Assembly: GCF_028372415.1 (NCBI RefSeq)
Contig: NC_092874.1
Location: forward strand, 333,454,651 to 333,518,650
DNA: 64,000 nt
Direction: 5' to 3'
Source: Notamacropus eugenii
Lineage: Eukaryota > Chordata > Mammalia > Diprotodontia > Macropodidae
Under the pieces are notes generated by a model. That model made no database searches, was not told where the DNA came from, and saw nothing but the letters and a program-made list of their open reading frames with translations. The translations under genes were made by a program, and so were the position numbers. Shown here piece by piece: positions 1-29,129 of this stretch. Position 1 is the stretch's first letter; every line of letters starts with the position of its first letter.

Positions 1-9
1 ACGTCATTA

Positions 10-185
10 AGTCAATTAATCCTCACGACACCAGGAAGTAGATCCTATTACTATCTTCATTTTACAGATACGGAAACTGAAGTAGTCAGAGGTGAAGTGA
101 TTTTTTACATAAGCTAGATCACGAGTTTAAGTGTATTTGGCTAGAGTTGAAGTCAGGCACTATCCAGCATACCACTTTGCCTCCT
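10..185 (-). mobile_element. MIR SINE
   Basis: TTAATCCTCACGACACCAGG, CATTTTACAGATACGGAAAC and later CTCCTCCGCC follow antisense MIR. Confidence 0.65.
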
Positions 186-854
186 CCGCCAGAGGCTAGA
201 TAGACACATTTGATTGGGATGGTGATGAACATAAAATGCATTTAGAAAATTAAGCACATAAGAAAAAGAAGGACTGTTACAAGAGATTTTTAAAAAATAA
301 CATTTAGATATGGTTCACATCTGAAAGAGGGTCTAAACACACTACAAATGTGTTTATGTGCAAGTTCCATGTTTGTGGTAAGTTCCAACTACAGAAATCT
401 TTTAGTAGCAGTTTGTTTGGGGGAAAATAAAATCCCAATTAGGAAAGTAATCCACAAAGAACGTTTCCCATTTTATCCTCTTCATACAAATGTTTTCCAT
501 CTTTGTTCTCTTTTATATCTTTTCTAGTGTCTTTGAGGTAGAGAGGTTATGTAAAGAAAATCAGCTCTTTCACAAATTACCCTTCATTTAAACTTCTGCA
601 TAAAATCAATAGATTTAGGATAATCTATTTTCTATTTATCTGAAATTACCCCATATGCCCCATCCCATGTAACTATGTCAGGCTGGCTCTAGGTCAATTA
701 GTCCATAGATTCTCTTAATGCTACTTCAGAATTGGCATGAAGGCTCATCTGTATGCTCTCTAATGAGCGCTCAGCAAAAGTTACATTATAGACATTTACA
801 GATTTGTGTATTGTTCTCTTTTTCTGTTCTGCTTTGTATTTGAAAATACTCATT

Positions 855-1500
855 TTGCTGATCCAGCCATTCTGGAGAGTAATTTGGAACTGTGCCCAAA
901 GGGCTACAAACAAGTGCATACCCTTTGACCCAGCAATACCACTTCTAGGACTGTATCCCCAAGAGATCATAAAAATGGGAAAGGGTCCCACATGTACAAA
1001 GATATTTATAGCTCTCTTTGTGGTGGCCAAGAACTGGAAACGGAGGGTGTGCCCATCAATTGGGGAATGGCTGGACAAGCTGTGGTACATGAATGTGATG
1101 GAATACTATTGTGCTATAAGAAATGATAAACAGGAAGACTTCAGGGAAGCCTGGAAGGACTTGTATGAACTGATGCTGAGCAAAAGGAACAGAACCAGGA
1201 GAACTTTGTACACAGCAACAGCCACAGTGTGTGAGGAATTTTTCTGGTAGACTTAGTCCTTCACAGCAACGCAAGGCCCTAAAACATTCCCAAAGGACTC
1301 TTCAGGCAAAATGCCTTCCACATCCAGAGAAAGGACTATAGAACTGGAACACGGAATGAAGCAGAATATTTTCTCTTGTGTTATGTTTTGTTTTGGTTTT
1401 TCTCATCGTTGCGAAAATGTGAAATTCATTTTAATTTTTCCAAGCAACATGACTAATGTGAAAATGTGTTTTAAAAAAAGGGAAATGCTCATTTTATTTG
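855..1500 (+). mobile_element. LINE-1 ORF2 C-terminus and 3' UTR
   Basis: An open stretch (to 1250) reads IPFDPAIPLLGLYPQEI, GPTCTKIFIALFVVAKNWK, GEWLDKLWYMNVMEYYCAIR and LYELMLSKRN, the C-terminal part of mammalian L1 ORF2. A 3' UTR with GTGAAAATGTGTTTTAAA follows. 5'-truncated. In ACER2 intron 4, antisense to the gene. Confidence 0.85.
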
Positions 1501-1814
1501 GTGTTTTTAAATTGAAAATAAAACTTCTACTGAATGAGCTATCATTTTATTTTTTAGTTAATATGAGGAAATTTATTTAGCCATTGTATGGAAAGATTAT
1601 CCAGCACTGATTCTGCTGGGTGCTGCTCTGTGCCCCATGGGGGCAACAGTCTGAGGCCTCAGTGTGGAACCACTCACTCTTCCTGCAATGGATTTTGTAC
1701 TCAGGCCACCAGGAAGCTAAATCAGTGGTGGTAGCCTTAGTCCCCTGGGCCAATTATATATCAAGGATGCTTTCAGTATCTTTAAAAAATATTTTTTTTT
1801 AAATTATCTTTCCC

Positions 1815-2190
1815 TTGATGAACTTAGCCCTTCTCAGCAATGCAAGGATCTAAGACCACTCCAAAAGACTCACAATGGAAAATGCTATCCACATTCAGAG
1901 AAAGAATGTTGGCATCTGAATGCAAATTGAAGCACACTATTTACTCCCTCTCTCTTTTTTGTTTTGTTTTGTTTCTTTTTTCTTGTGGTTTTTCCCTTGA
2001 GTTCTAATTCTTCTTTATGCCACAACTAATGTGAAAATGTGTTTAATATGAATGTATAAGTAAAGCCTATATCAGATTGCACGCCATCTTGGGAAGGGGG
2101 GAAGAGAGAGAGTGGGAGAAAACTGAAAACTCCAAAGCCTATGGAAATGAATGCTGAAAACTAAAAATTAATTAACTATATATTTTTTAA
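1815..2190 (+). mobile_element. LINE-1 3' UTR fragment
   Basis: Repeats the layout of the preceding L1 end: CACATTCAGAGAAAGAATG, ACAACTAATGTGAAAATGTG, TATATCAGATTGCACGCCAT, CTTGGGAAGGGGGGAAG, then an A/T-rich end. Confidence 0.75.
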
Positions 2191-2689
2191 AGTTCTCTTT
2201 TCCCTCTTACTGCCCCTCTCCCCCAATTAAACAATAAAGCAAAACCTCCCCAAATATATACACAGTCAAGCAAAACAAATTCCCACACTAGTCATGTCCA
2301 AAAATGTGTGTCTTCTTACTGGACTTTAAGTCCACCACCTCCTTGGCAAGAAGAGGAAACCCTCCACTTTTGTTAGAGAAAAAATGGCAAAACAGCCAGT
2401 CAGGCTTGTGTTCACATAAAGTCTACACTGATCAAGATTTCATGTTGCAGGAATTGAAAACCAGAAGAGACAGAATACTCTTTCTTCTCCTCCTCCTCAA
2501 TGAGCATTTATTTAGTGCTTGTTGTGTACCAAGCACTGTCCCAAACAAATCCAGGCACCAGACTCTAGTAAGAAACAAGGATGGCCTGAGGTGGGACTGG
2601 TTACAGAGAGCGTTAAGCAAGTCATTCCTCAAATGTTTGTGTCAGAGTAAGAATCTGAGAGACTGGTGCACACGGCAAAGGTAACTCAC

Positions 2690-18652
<15,963 letters not shown>

Positions 18653-19569
18653 GGTGCTGGCCGCCGGGTCTGGGGCGCTCTGCGCGCTGGAGGCCGGGGC
18701 GGAGGGGTGGCCGCTCCCCTCCTCCGTGGATCATTCAGCTGAGCAGCTGGCTGCTCCCCAGCCAAAGCTGGGCTCCGCAGCTGGAAGCTCCCCGCGGCCC
18801 CGATCGAAGCCAGCAGCTGTGCCTTTATCCTGATCTCCCACTCCGGCCCCCTCCCAGCTGGCCGGATGTTCGGCCTCCCGAACGTAGTCTTCAGCTCTCC
18901 GCCTGTAGGATGCGATCCTCCAGCAGACCCCTCCTCTCGCTCCTCCTCCTGCCCCAACCCAAGGGGCGGCTACCCCGGACACGCCCACCCCGCCGCTCCC
19001 CTCCCGCATCTCCGCGGTCCCAGCCTGAGAGCTGGGCAGTCCAGCTGCCGCAAGGCGACAGTTTTCCTATTCCTTTCTCCCCGCCCTTTTCATTTCAAAG
19101 CCGCTGGGGCTGAGGACAACCACCTGAGGCGCCCTCCAGCTCAGCCACCTCCTAACGCAGGACCTTCCCAATCACCCCCGTGCGGTTCTCCACCCGCGTC
19201 CGCTCTCCACACACGCGTTGTCTCGTCTACGCTGTCATTATTTGTCTTTGTATGGCCAGCGCCTACCTGGCACACCACCTGGTTCTTAGTGAGCACTTGA
19301 GTGCTTGTTGAGTGATTGATGGAGGTTAGAAGGATAGAAGCCAGACAATGAGGAGGGGTTGGAACTGACCTGTTGTAAAAATACTCCTCCTCCTCCTCTG
19401 GGAGACAGGCAGGAGGCAGTGGGGGGAGGGGAGGGCCCCCTACCTCCTTTATCCCGGGCCAATGACAAAACAAAACATTATCCTTATGATCCAATGGGCT
19501 TTTTAAAAATCCATTTTATTAATATCGAGTTAAACACCTGCCAGCTTCCCATCCATATGACATTGTAAA

Positions 19570-19780
19570 AAATCTTAGAGTTGGAGGGATCTGTCTAGAA
19601 TCAACCAGACCAATCCCTGCTGTCAACACCAGCCCAGACAAGTGGCCACCTGGGGTCTACGAAGACTTCAAAACATGGAGAAAGCAGCTCCTGACGAAGC
19701 ACATTCATTCCACTGAAGATCACAGGATTTTGAGCTTGAAATACTCTTGGAGATCATTTGGCTCTAATCCAATCTCTCCC
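19570..19780 (+). repeat. Old mammalian interspersed repeat fragments
   Basis: TTAGAGTTGGAGGGATCTGT and CAGACAAGTGGCCACCTGGG followed by GATTTTGAGCTTGAAATACT resemble a widespread TAGAGCTGGAAGGGACC-type repeat also seen at about 3065-3150. Family not named. Confidence 0.4.
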
Positions 19781-20094
19781 TCCCTCTCTCCTTCCTCTCC
19801 CTCCGTGTATGTGTATGGGTGTGTAGGGAACGAGAACACAGAGAAGTCAAAATCATTGGCCCTGCCAGGTTTCAAGGGCTTTTTTGAACAGTTCAGATCC
19901 TTAAATTTTTCCTTCTTTCCACCCAAAATCTGACTGTAACTTCTTAGCCGTTGGTCTTAGCTCTGTTCTCTGAAGCCAAGCATTACAAGCCTAAGTCCTA
20001 GTCCACAAGTATCCTGTCCTCCTAATTTTTTTTTTCTGATCCAACCTAAAAATTCTGTGTTGTTTCCATTGTCTAGTTTCTTCATTAACTGGCT

Positions 20095-20440
20095 ATGATG
20101 GGGGTGAGATCTGAACCCCTAAAAGGAAAAGACCATGTCTTGCATTCTGGACCCCAGAGTCCCTGAACCCAGATCTCTGGTAAATACCTGCCTGAGGCAC
20201 CTGGCGTATCCCAACCAATAATTCTTTTAACTGCCCTTTCACTGTGACTCCTTAGCTCTCTCCTTTGTCTGCACCTGGCCCACCCCAGGTTACTTGCTAC
20301 TCCTTAATCTCATCCAGATTTTCCCACAGCCTTACTGTATAAAATACTAATCTTTCCCCCATTAAATTGCTCAGATTCTTACAACGTGACCCATTTGTAT
20401 TGGCATCACAAATGGCACAGACTCACTAGGAGTCTAGGCG
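20095..20440 (+). mobile_element. Possible solo LTR
   Basis: GGGGGTGAGATCTGAACCCC, a TATA-like GTATAAAATA near 20337, and CATTAAATTGCTCAGATTCT after it resemble U3-R-U5 of a gamma-type retroviral LTR. No clean ends or target duplication found, so this stays tentative. Confidence 0.3.
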
Positions 20441-21734
20441 GCTTCTATTGGTAACATAGTAAAACTAGTCTCTGACTGAAAGAAGGCTTGTGTGGTTTTA
20501 TTCTTTTGAGGCAGACTCATGACCTGTACCCTTGCATTTCAGGGGTTCCCAAGACCCCTAGAATGAAGCAGTCTGCTTTTGGAGGGACTCCAATGTTTAT
20601 CAATGCCTTTCCTAAAAAGTGGTATCCAGACATGTGGTTCACACTAGGAACGAGAGCGACTATAATCTCCCAGTACTAAAACCACCTAAGAGTATCAAAA
20701 TGGCAGGGGGGAGGTTGGTAGTGGCGGAAGTACTATCAAAAATACCACATTGAACTGCATTTCGCTAAAACTCTCTTGGCCATGTCCCAGGAAGTACTTC
20801 ATGATCATATCTCTTCCATCTTGTATTTGATCAGTTTGGTTTGTTTTAACATAAGAACAGGCTTTTTTCCCCATTATACCCGTTGACTCTTAGTATATTT
20901 GGTCCAATGTTTTAGTTTGTTGAGATCTCTCACATCTCTCATCCCAATTTCCTACCTCCAAAAAAAGACAGGTAGTGAAAGAAATATTGACTTTAAGCAA
21001 TTTAGTTTCTTGGTTTGGTTTTTGTTTTTGTCAATGAGAGAGAATGAGAAGAAATAGGAAATAAATGAGTATTTGTATCTGATTTGGGATTCTGATGGTT
21101 TCCACCTGTGATCCCTGTCCCAAAGCCCCATTGGTATGGAAGTCTCTCCTTATTGGTGGGGATGAATGCCCCATTCTGTATGAAGGACAAGGTGGAGTTG
21201 GTGAGAATTGAAAGAACCTCAGTTTCCAGTCAGTTCCCTTTGAATGCCTTTTGGGCTTTTCAGGGTGAGTCCACTTTTGGTAGTCATTAAACCTAGAGTC
21301 TTCTTTGGGACTCTTCGAGTGTTAAGTTGCTTCAGGGGATCCTAGCTTTAAGAGAGAAGATGGAAGAGGTCAACCTCACTTCATACCATTTAGGGGTGTC
21401 ACAGTAAGTGAAGTGAACATTTTCAGCCCAAAGACCCATTCTCACATAGTTCTCACACCTCTATCCAAGGACTTCACTGTTGTTGTTAATGCTTCCTTAG
21501 TACAGGAAGAAAGAAAACTTTCCTGCTCCAACTAGTTTTTCAAGAAAATCTTCCCAAATTAACTCCAGTACAGTATTCTGCTTCACATTTCCTCCTCAAA
21601 GCACTTTGTCATTTTGAAATTACTAACTACATGCAATTACATTTTTAACATGTCATCACTGTGTTAGGCTTTGAAGTACTGTAGGTCAAGTCCCATGTCT
21701 GTCCTCTAATATGTATTCTAATAAGGCATAATTA

Positions 21735-21870
21735 GAGTTAGAGCTTGAAGACACCATTGGAGCATTCTAGTCTAACTCCCTCATTTTACAAATGAGGAAA
21801 ATGAAACTCAAAAACTTAAATGACTTGCCCAAGGTTGCAAAGGTAGCAAATGTAAGAGCCAGGATATGTA
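21735..21870 (-). mobile_element. MIR-like fragment
   Basis: GGAGCATTCTAGTCTAACTC, CCTCATTTTACAAATGAGGA, GACTTGCCCAAGGTTGCAAA. A comparable fragment lies at 26040-26160. Confidence 0.5.
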
Positions 21871-22689
21871 TATGTTTAGAAAAACTTACATCCCTAGTGG
21901 TAAACGTAAATTTTGATGCTAAAAGAGGCAAATCCCTGGTTATCTGGAAAAATTCAGCTACTTAAAATGATTTATCCTCCAAGAATTGTGGCAGTGATAC
22001 TACTTTGCCAGTTGTAAAAGATCTCCCTAGGAAGATGTTTGTATAAATGTCTTATATTGAGAGTTTGCTCAGCTTAGCACAGAGTGGCTAGGGTATTCAC
22101 CCCTCCCTATCCTTTACCCCCAAATTTAGTTTGCTCAGGTCCATTGCCTGAAAAATTGCTTGTTATTGGAGAGCTGCCTTTTTCCCATAATCATTGGCTT
22201 GTTAACAAACTTTCAGCCAGAGACAACGCTAATTATGACTCACAAATCTAGGGATTCCCCCAAAGGGAAAAAGTAACAAAGGCATTCAAGATTCTGTGTG
22301 AACTGAGTAGAGGACAGGTAATTTACTCCTACTCACAAAAAGATATGCTAAGTATAAAATAATCACAGTGTATATTAACAGGATGATTAAAACAGAATTC
22401 AGTAACATTATTGATACAATTGGCTAGGAGCAGCATTACCAGAACATAAAGCAATTTTGTAAACCTGTTAATTAGGCACCTCACATTTCACCTTGGTACT
22501 GCACTGTACAACCAAATAGCCAAGTTTGACTTTCCAGTGGTCACCTTCTCCAATGCAGAAATTTCTGTTGCAGCTTGCTCCTACTGCAGCTGCTATGCCA
22601 AGTGGACTTTGCTGACCCTGGGCTCACAGACCCAGACATTTTGAACGTATAAGGTCAGTTCCTCAAAAAAAGAAACATGAATCACTAAT

Positions 22690-23200
22690 AATTAAAGTAA
22701 TTCTGAGGTTCTACCTCACACCCATCTGATTGGCAAAGTTGACAAAAAACGAAAATGACAAATATTGGAAGGGCTGTGGAAAAACAAGTACTTTGACGCA
22801 ATGTTGGTGGAGCTATGAATGAGTCCAATCATTCTGGAAGGCAATTTGAAAATATGCATAAAAATTACTGAATAGTGCATGCACTTTGATCCTGCTATCC
22901 CACTGCTAAGCCTGTACCCCAAAAAGATCAAAGAAGAAAAGATTCTATATGTAAAAAAATATTAATAGTAGCTCCTTTTGTGGTGTCAAAGAACTAGAAA
23001 CTAAGGGAGTGTTAATCAATTCAGGAATGACTAAAATGGATGTAATGAAAAACTACTTTGTAAGAACTAAAAAGAAAGTTTCAAAGGGACATAAAAAGAT
23101 TTATAGGAACTGTCGTGGAGTGAAATGAGGAGAACCCGAAAACAATTTATACTATAACATCAATATTCTAAAAAGAAAGGAAACACACATGAGACAGGGG
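22690..23200 (+). mobile_element. LINE-1 ORF2 C-terminal fragment, decayed
   Basis: Carries the L1 ORF2 end in broken frames: CACACCCATCTGATTGGCAA, TGTTGGTGGAGCTATGAATG, CACTTTGATCCTGCTATCCC and GTGGTGTCAAAGAACTAGAA. Several frame changes and stops. Confidence 0.75.
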
Positions 23201-23353
23201 CTGTCAGGGACCCAGGTGAAAACTCACCTAGTTTCTGCATTTAGGCACTAATGTCCACATGGACATGTTTGCTATGACATCAAGAACAGAAAATTGAACT
23301 GAAAATTGAAAATTCAGTTGAAGCCAAGAAGCTTGAACCAGAAGATGTTTTTT

Positions 23354-23605
23354 GGGTAGCTGGGTAGTACAATGGATAGATGTCAGGCCTAGAGTAAAGA
23401 AGACTAAAATTCAAAACTAGTCTTAGATAATTACTAGTTGTGTGATCCTGAGCAGATTGTTTACCTTCTGTCTGCCTTAGTTTCCTCAAATGTAAAGTGG
23501 GGAATAACAATAGCACCTATCTCCCAGGGACATTGTGAGGGTCAAAAGAAATAATTATTGTAAAGCCACTGACACGTAAGGGCTACATAAATATTAGCTG
23601 TTAAT
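23354..23605 (+). mobile_element. MIR-like/tRNA-headed SINE
   Basis: GGGTAGCTGGGTAGTACAAT head, TTAGTTTCCTCAAATGTAAA, then GACATTGTGAGGGTCAAAAG and GGGCTACATAAATATTAGCT, the MIR-type 3' half rather than the RTE-like tail. Confidence 0.65.
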
Positions 23606-23874
23606 ATTTTTTCTTTTAACAGACAGAGCATCCTTCCCTCCCTGCTGCTATCACATAAGGGACAACTTGGGGTTTTATATATCATATGAAAATACCAAGC
23701 CCTTTCATCAGTGGTTTACCACATGGCTGGAAGCAATCCTAAAGCCAGAAATAGAAAGACTCCCTGTGCATGCTCAGATAACCCCAGTTACACATATGTA
23801 ACTTTATCTGGATATTTATACTGAGTGATTTAGGGGACTAATAGTTATTTATTAAGGAGTCTCTAGTTTCCATG

Positions 23875-24400
23875 GACCCAAAGATCCAGCTTCTAGGCAT
23901 ATATACCAAGGAGATCAAAGATAGAAAGGCTCAATACACATCAATATACTTATAGCAGTACTTTTCAGAATAGCAAAACATGAACAAAAACCAGAAATAA
24001 AGTATATTGAAGAATAACTAAACAAAATTTATTAAATAAACATGGAATATTACTATACCATAAAGAATGATAAATATTAAATGTATTTAATAGGAATGTA
24101 TGTGTAGAACCTGTATAAAATTGTATGCTGTCTTGGGGAAGAAGCGGGGAGAGAGGGGGGAGGGAGGGGAAAAGAAATCTAAGTTATATGGTTGTGATTG
24201 TGGAACACTTAAAAAAGAATGATAAATATTAAAAATAGAAAGAAACATAAGAAGATTTATACTTTATGAATGCCAAGTGAAGCAAGCAGAATGAGGAAAA
24301 CAATATACATAAAAATTATCACAATATGAATGGAAAGAATGACAAAAACCAAAATATTAAAAGCAAAATATTTAAAGTTACTCCCCTTATGGCTGTACAG
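23875..24400 (+). mobile_element. LINE-1 fragment with a second, short L1 end inside it
   Basis: Outer element: GACCCAAAGATCCAGCTTCT, ATGGAATATTACTATACCAT, then GTGAAGCAAGCAGAATGAGG. Inner element 24082-24213 is 132 bp of L1 3' end (GTATGTGTAGAACCTGTATA, a G-rich tract, ATGGTTGTGATTGTGGAACA). A perfect 20-bp direct repeat flanks the inner element at 24062-24081 and 24214-24233. Confidence 0.8.
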
Positions 24401-24930
24401 GTTGTGATGTATGATTTTGATAGAATACTATTGGGCTATAAGAAGTGATGAGCATGATGCTCTTCGAAAAACCTGGGAAGATTTATATGAACTGATGCAA
24501 AGAGAATGAAGTAGAACCAGGATAATGTTGTACACAGTAACAGCAATATTATATGATGATCAACTGTGAATAACTTAACTATTCTCAGCCATACAAAGCT
24601 CCAAGACAACTTCAATGGACTTATGATGAAAAATAATTTCCAGAGAAAGAACTGAGAGAGTCTAAATGCAGATTGAAGCATAATTTTGATTTTACTTTAT
24701 CTTGTTGTTGGGTTGTGATTTTTTTGGTCTATGTTTTCTTTTGCAATATGACTAATATGGACATGTATTTTGCATGACTGCACATGTATAGTCTATTTCA
24801 AAGTACTTGCCTTCTCAATGAAGGGATACAGGCAGGAGAGACAGAAAAAAATTTGGAACTCAAATATTTTAAAAACAGACGTTAAAAGTTGTTTTTACAT
24901 GTAACTATTAAAAATATAAAAATAAATAAA
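24400..24930 (+). mobile_element. LINE-1 3' end
   Basis: GATAGAATACTATTGGGCTA, GAAAAACCTGGGAAGATTTA, AACTGATGCAAAGAGAATGA, then the 3' UTR GGTCTATGTTTTCTTTTGCA and TTGTTTTTACATGTAACTAT with an A-rich end. Confidence 0.8.
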
Positions 24931-27110
24931 ATATCTCCTGATTTTGCAGAAGTGAATATGGAACATTGAATATACTATCACTGTTAATTTAAAAAATTCT
25001 CTTTCTGTGTAATTCTTTATTACAGAGAATGGCTCTTTACGAAAGGGAGAGTGACAAGATATACTTATAAATGAACATTATATAAAAACAAATAAAAATT
25101 AAATCTTTTTTAAAAAAGTCTCCAGTTTTATTTCTTTCTTCTCATAACATTTTCTTTTGTGCTATTGTGAACTATGCATTTGCAAGTGAAGATATAGTCT
25201 CAGTATTCTGGGTGTTTTCATATATAGACTTTTCCAGGTTTTCTTATAAAGATTATGAGCCAAGGTGAGAGAAAAAAATCCCCAAACTGGACTCAAGTCC
25301 CTTGTGTGTTCTTCTTTCATTTTAAAATATTTCTGCGTTTTTGAAAAGGACAGTTGTGTGGTAGAGGAGGGAGCATTACACTAGGAGTCAAAGAAGCCTC
25401 TTGCTACTTCACTAATTTGATTACTTCACCTGGCATTTTAATATTTAAGTTCTTTATTTAAGTTCTAAGTTTGTTTCTATATTCAAATGTTTATCAATAG
25501 AAAAAAGTTTATTAAAAGACATTCACAAAAAATATTGAATAAGTAGAAAATTTTCTTTCTTTTCTTCTTTTAAGAATTAAATTAGCTTTTAACTTGGCTA
25601 AGAAATATTAGACACCCTCCCTTAGCTCCGTCCATGATTGCTTCATGTTTCCCTGTTTCTTCCCAGCCTCCTCTAGTCTTATTCTAAGCTGACTGTTAAC
25701 TAATTTTGAATGATAACTTAAGTATTAGCTGAGATACAGTCCCAGTTTTATCTAGAGGATGAAAAACAGAAAGTCACACTAAGAACTACAAAGACATACA
25801 AGGAATTTTTAAGATGTAGTCTACAAATTGGCTTCTGCCAAAAAGTTCTCCCAGCATAGCAACTTAGGGTTGGAAATTGGAAGGGACACTGTCTGTCCTC
25901 TAGGGCATGTGAGAGCATGTGGGATCGTTTGTGATGATCTTTGGAGAGCATTCCTTTAGTATCTCTACAGTGTTACAGAGGGCACCCTGCCAAGTTCAAG
26001 TTTGGAAACACTTCTTGGGCATAGGTTTACTCAAAGAAGCATAGTATTTCATTCTGAAAAGGGCTTTCTAGTCCAAGTCTCTCTTTTTACATTGCAGGAA
26101 ATTGAAGCCCAAAGAAAGAGTTTAAGTGCCAAAGTACACACAGCTAGATCTTCCCTCCTTTTGGTCTCAAGCTTAGTCCACCTGCTTCCTTAGGTCATTG
26201 CCATTACCTGGGTTCCTCCTTCAGATTAACCACGGGAAGTGAGTCAGGTATCCACTTCTCCCCTTTCCCTATCTTTGAATTAGGTACATAAAATTTCAGC
26301 ATTCTTAAGAGTTTTTACTGCTAGTAACTACACATATAAAAAGATCAGTGGCCTAGAGGTAGCTTCAGGAAGGAAAGACAAAGTTTGCCAGTTTTGTGCT
26401 GGTCCTGATCTTAGGTGGGTCAATTGACATTAGTTGAATTGAATTTACTACCTAAATATCAAGTAGACCTGATATTCCCAGTGGGCATTTGACAGCCCAA
26501 GAAAATGAAATAGAATTAAACCACCTATGCACACAGCTGCAGAAAGAGAAAAAATCTTGGGAGGGATGGGAAAGATACCCTATTAAAGTCTTATGATTTC
26601 TAGATGCAGAGGTGACAAGGCAGGCATTCCAAGGATGGGATCACCAGGGCAAAGGCACTGATACTGAAGAATTTCACGAATAAGAAATAATACGAATAGT
26701 TTGGATGAGAGAATTCCCACTGAAAGGGAGCAAGGTTTTGGGGAAAGACAGATCTTGACCTGAGGGCTCTCTTGTACTGGCTGGCCAGGTAAGGTTATGA
26801 CATGATTAACCAAAGAAATGAAATAGCCTGAAGTACGAGTAGTCCACAAAAGAGGAATACTATTCTCTTAAAGGAAAAAGAAGTCTTGATAGTTTAAGAA
26901 CGCCTCCAAGAAAAGGTAATATTTTAATGGGGAAGCAATTCAGTAACAAATGACAGTAACAACTTTGCAGTGAAGTAATAAGTAGTTTATCTTTGGAGAT
27001 AGAATGTGTACTAATGGGCAACAATCAGGGGTGTGCTGGTAAATGTTTAACATTTAAACAAATGGGAAAAAATACACATAGCAAGCTTTTAAAATTAATC
27101 CACTTGTTAA

Positions 27111-27347
27111 GTCATTTTTCAGTCATGTCTGAGTCTAAGGGACCCCATGTGGGTTTTCGTATCAGAGATACTGGAGTGGTTTGCTATTTCCTTCTTCAAC
27201 TCATTTTACAAAGGAGGAACTAAGGCAAATGGGGTTAAGTGACTTACCCAGGGTCACACAGCTACTAAGTGTCTGAAGCCATATTTGAACTCACTACGAT
27301 GAGTCTCCCTGATTCTGGGCTCAGCACTGCACAACCTAACTGCCCCT
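27111..27347 (-). mobile_element. tRNA-headed SINE with RTE-like tail
   Basis: Minus-strand copy. On the plus strand it begins TTCAGTCATGTCTGAGTCTA, passes GTGGTTTGCTATTTCCTTCT and GGTCACACAGCTA, and ends near CTGCCCC. Confidence 0.75.
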
Positions 27348-27764
27348 TAATCTACATAGTTCTCTATAAATTTCCTCAGTCTATTTTCCTATTTCCTTAT
27401 TTCCTTCAAATCCTTTTCCTCTACAGGATCACTCCAGTTCTGAGCACTTGTGCACTTAGTTTCTTTAGGCTCTCTGTGATTGATTGACTTAAACTACAAC
27501 CTTCTGATTGACATTGTTATCACATGGCTAAAGTATCAGAGAATTTTATCATTTTTTAAAACGCAATCTGCTGACACCTTACATTTTTCTCCCCATTTCA
27601 ATATTTGCCATCCTCAGCAAAACTGCTGGAATTTGGTGAATTCCACGATCTCAATACCTAATAGCTCTTTAGTGATCAAGGAGATTCTGCATTACCTATA
27701 TAACCATGGCTTCTCTGGGCATGTCCAGTTCTAACATGGAAACACTACTGAGATCTCTCTAACC

Positions 27765-28140
27765 CCTAAGCTGCTTGGTTAACTCCAATGGCTCGCTTTT
27801 ACCTTGAAGATCAAATAAAAACTCCTTTTTCAGCCATTCATAGTCCTTCACATTTCTCTATTCACATAGTCCTTCACAGCCTGCCTTTCCAGTCTTATGA
27901 CATATTACTACATACCTTTCCAACCTTATAACATATTAATCCTCTTCTCACACACTGCAATCCAGACAAACTGGTCTCTTCTTATTTCTTCTACATGGCA
28001 GCCTTCAGTCTTGGTGCCTTTGCCCTGCCTCTCTCATGCCTGAAACACCTGCCTTGTCACCTCTCTCTCTAGTAATACTTGGTTTCCTTCAAGACTCAGT
28101 TCAAGCATCATCTTCTACATGAAACTTTTCCTGGTCCATT
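27765..28140 (+). mobile_element. L2 LINE fragment
   Basis: CTCCAATGGCTCGCTTTTAC, ATCAAATAAAAACTCC, GGTGCCTTTGCCCTGCCTCT, CTTCAAGACTCAGTTCAAGC. Same order as the copy at 30290. Confidence 0.75.
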
Positions 28141-28149
28141 GGCTATTTG

Positions 28150-29125
28150 TATTTTGTGTATAATGAGACATCTGGGTACTCATTAACTAATGAGGGCTCC
28201 ATTTTTAAAACACATGCAATGTCTTCATGAAGATTTGATGAACCTGATTCTGGACATTTGTGATGGGGTTGGGGTGCTCATTCCTTCCACACTTTAGAAA
28301 TATTCAGGTATCTTCTATTTCCTATTGACTTACAATACAGTGGTGAAAAACATTTTAATTGGCTGCTGTATGGCACGGAGTGTGCATGCAAAAGGTTCTT
28401 GCAGATGAATTTTCTCTTTTCCCCAGGGGCTGGAGAGGAATGAACTGCTATAAACCCTCTGAATGGGGAGAGGTTTCAGTGACAGAAGCTGCAGCTGCTA
28501 CCTCATCTCCCCATCCCCTTACCAAGAGGCTGTGAATACATGACACCCATGCTTCTTCTGTGTCTTGTTTATTCTTTCCTAATTTTAGATGAATGATTAT
28601 CAATCAGAGACAGAATGGACCAGATTACAATCCTATGAACTCTAAAAAATCTCCAGCAGTAGAAATTGGTAACAATAGTAGCTTCAGCAATTGAGTTCAA
28701 TGAGGAGCCTGCCTATGAGTAGTTAACTGCTTGACTCATGCCATAAGTGAGTTGACCCAGCAGCACTGTCCTCCAAGCAAGCGAATGACTTGTGCCATTC
28801 ATAGAAGTAAATTGGTGGAGATTCCTTGAAGGGAGAAAATGATTCCCCAGGGACTACCTCTATACACATCTTAGATAGCCAGACTCCCTGGTGGTATCCT
28901 CCCATCTTGCCTTCCCCCTTTGCCCAGGCTGCTTTCTATTCACAGGACTTTGATGGGATGGGAATCATCTCCATGGAGAACTACCAGACCTTACCATCTG
29001 ACCTGTTACTGCCTCCTAAGGTCCTCCAGGACTCTGTAGTTTTATGCCTTGCAGTCCCTGGGGACTGTCATCTTAACTACTTATGTAACCTAAAGACCTC
29101 TGGGTTTTGCCATTCTCTTGACTAT
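28150..29125. other. Intergenic stretch with no recognised element
   Basis: Nearly 1 kb flanked by L2 fragments. No gene, no repeat I can name; one plus frame of 100 codons (28826-29128) has no recognisable motif and is probably chance. Confidence 0.5.
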
Positions 29126-29129
29126 TGAC

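Noticed and set aside
1-2640. ACER2 exons 5-6
   Set aside because: No stretch resembling the remaining ACER2 residues was found on the minus strand; this part is L1, MIR and unassigned sequence.
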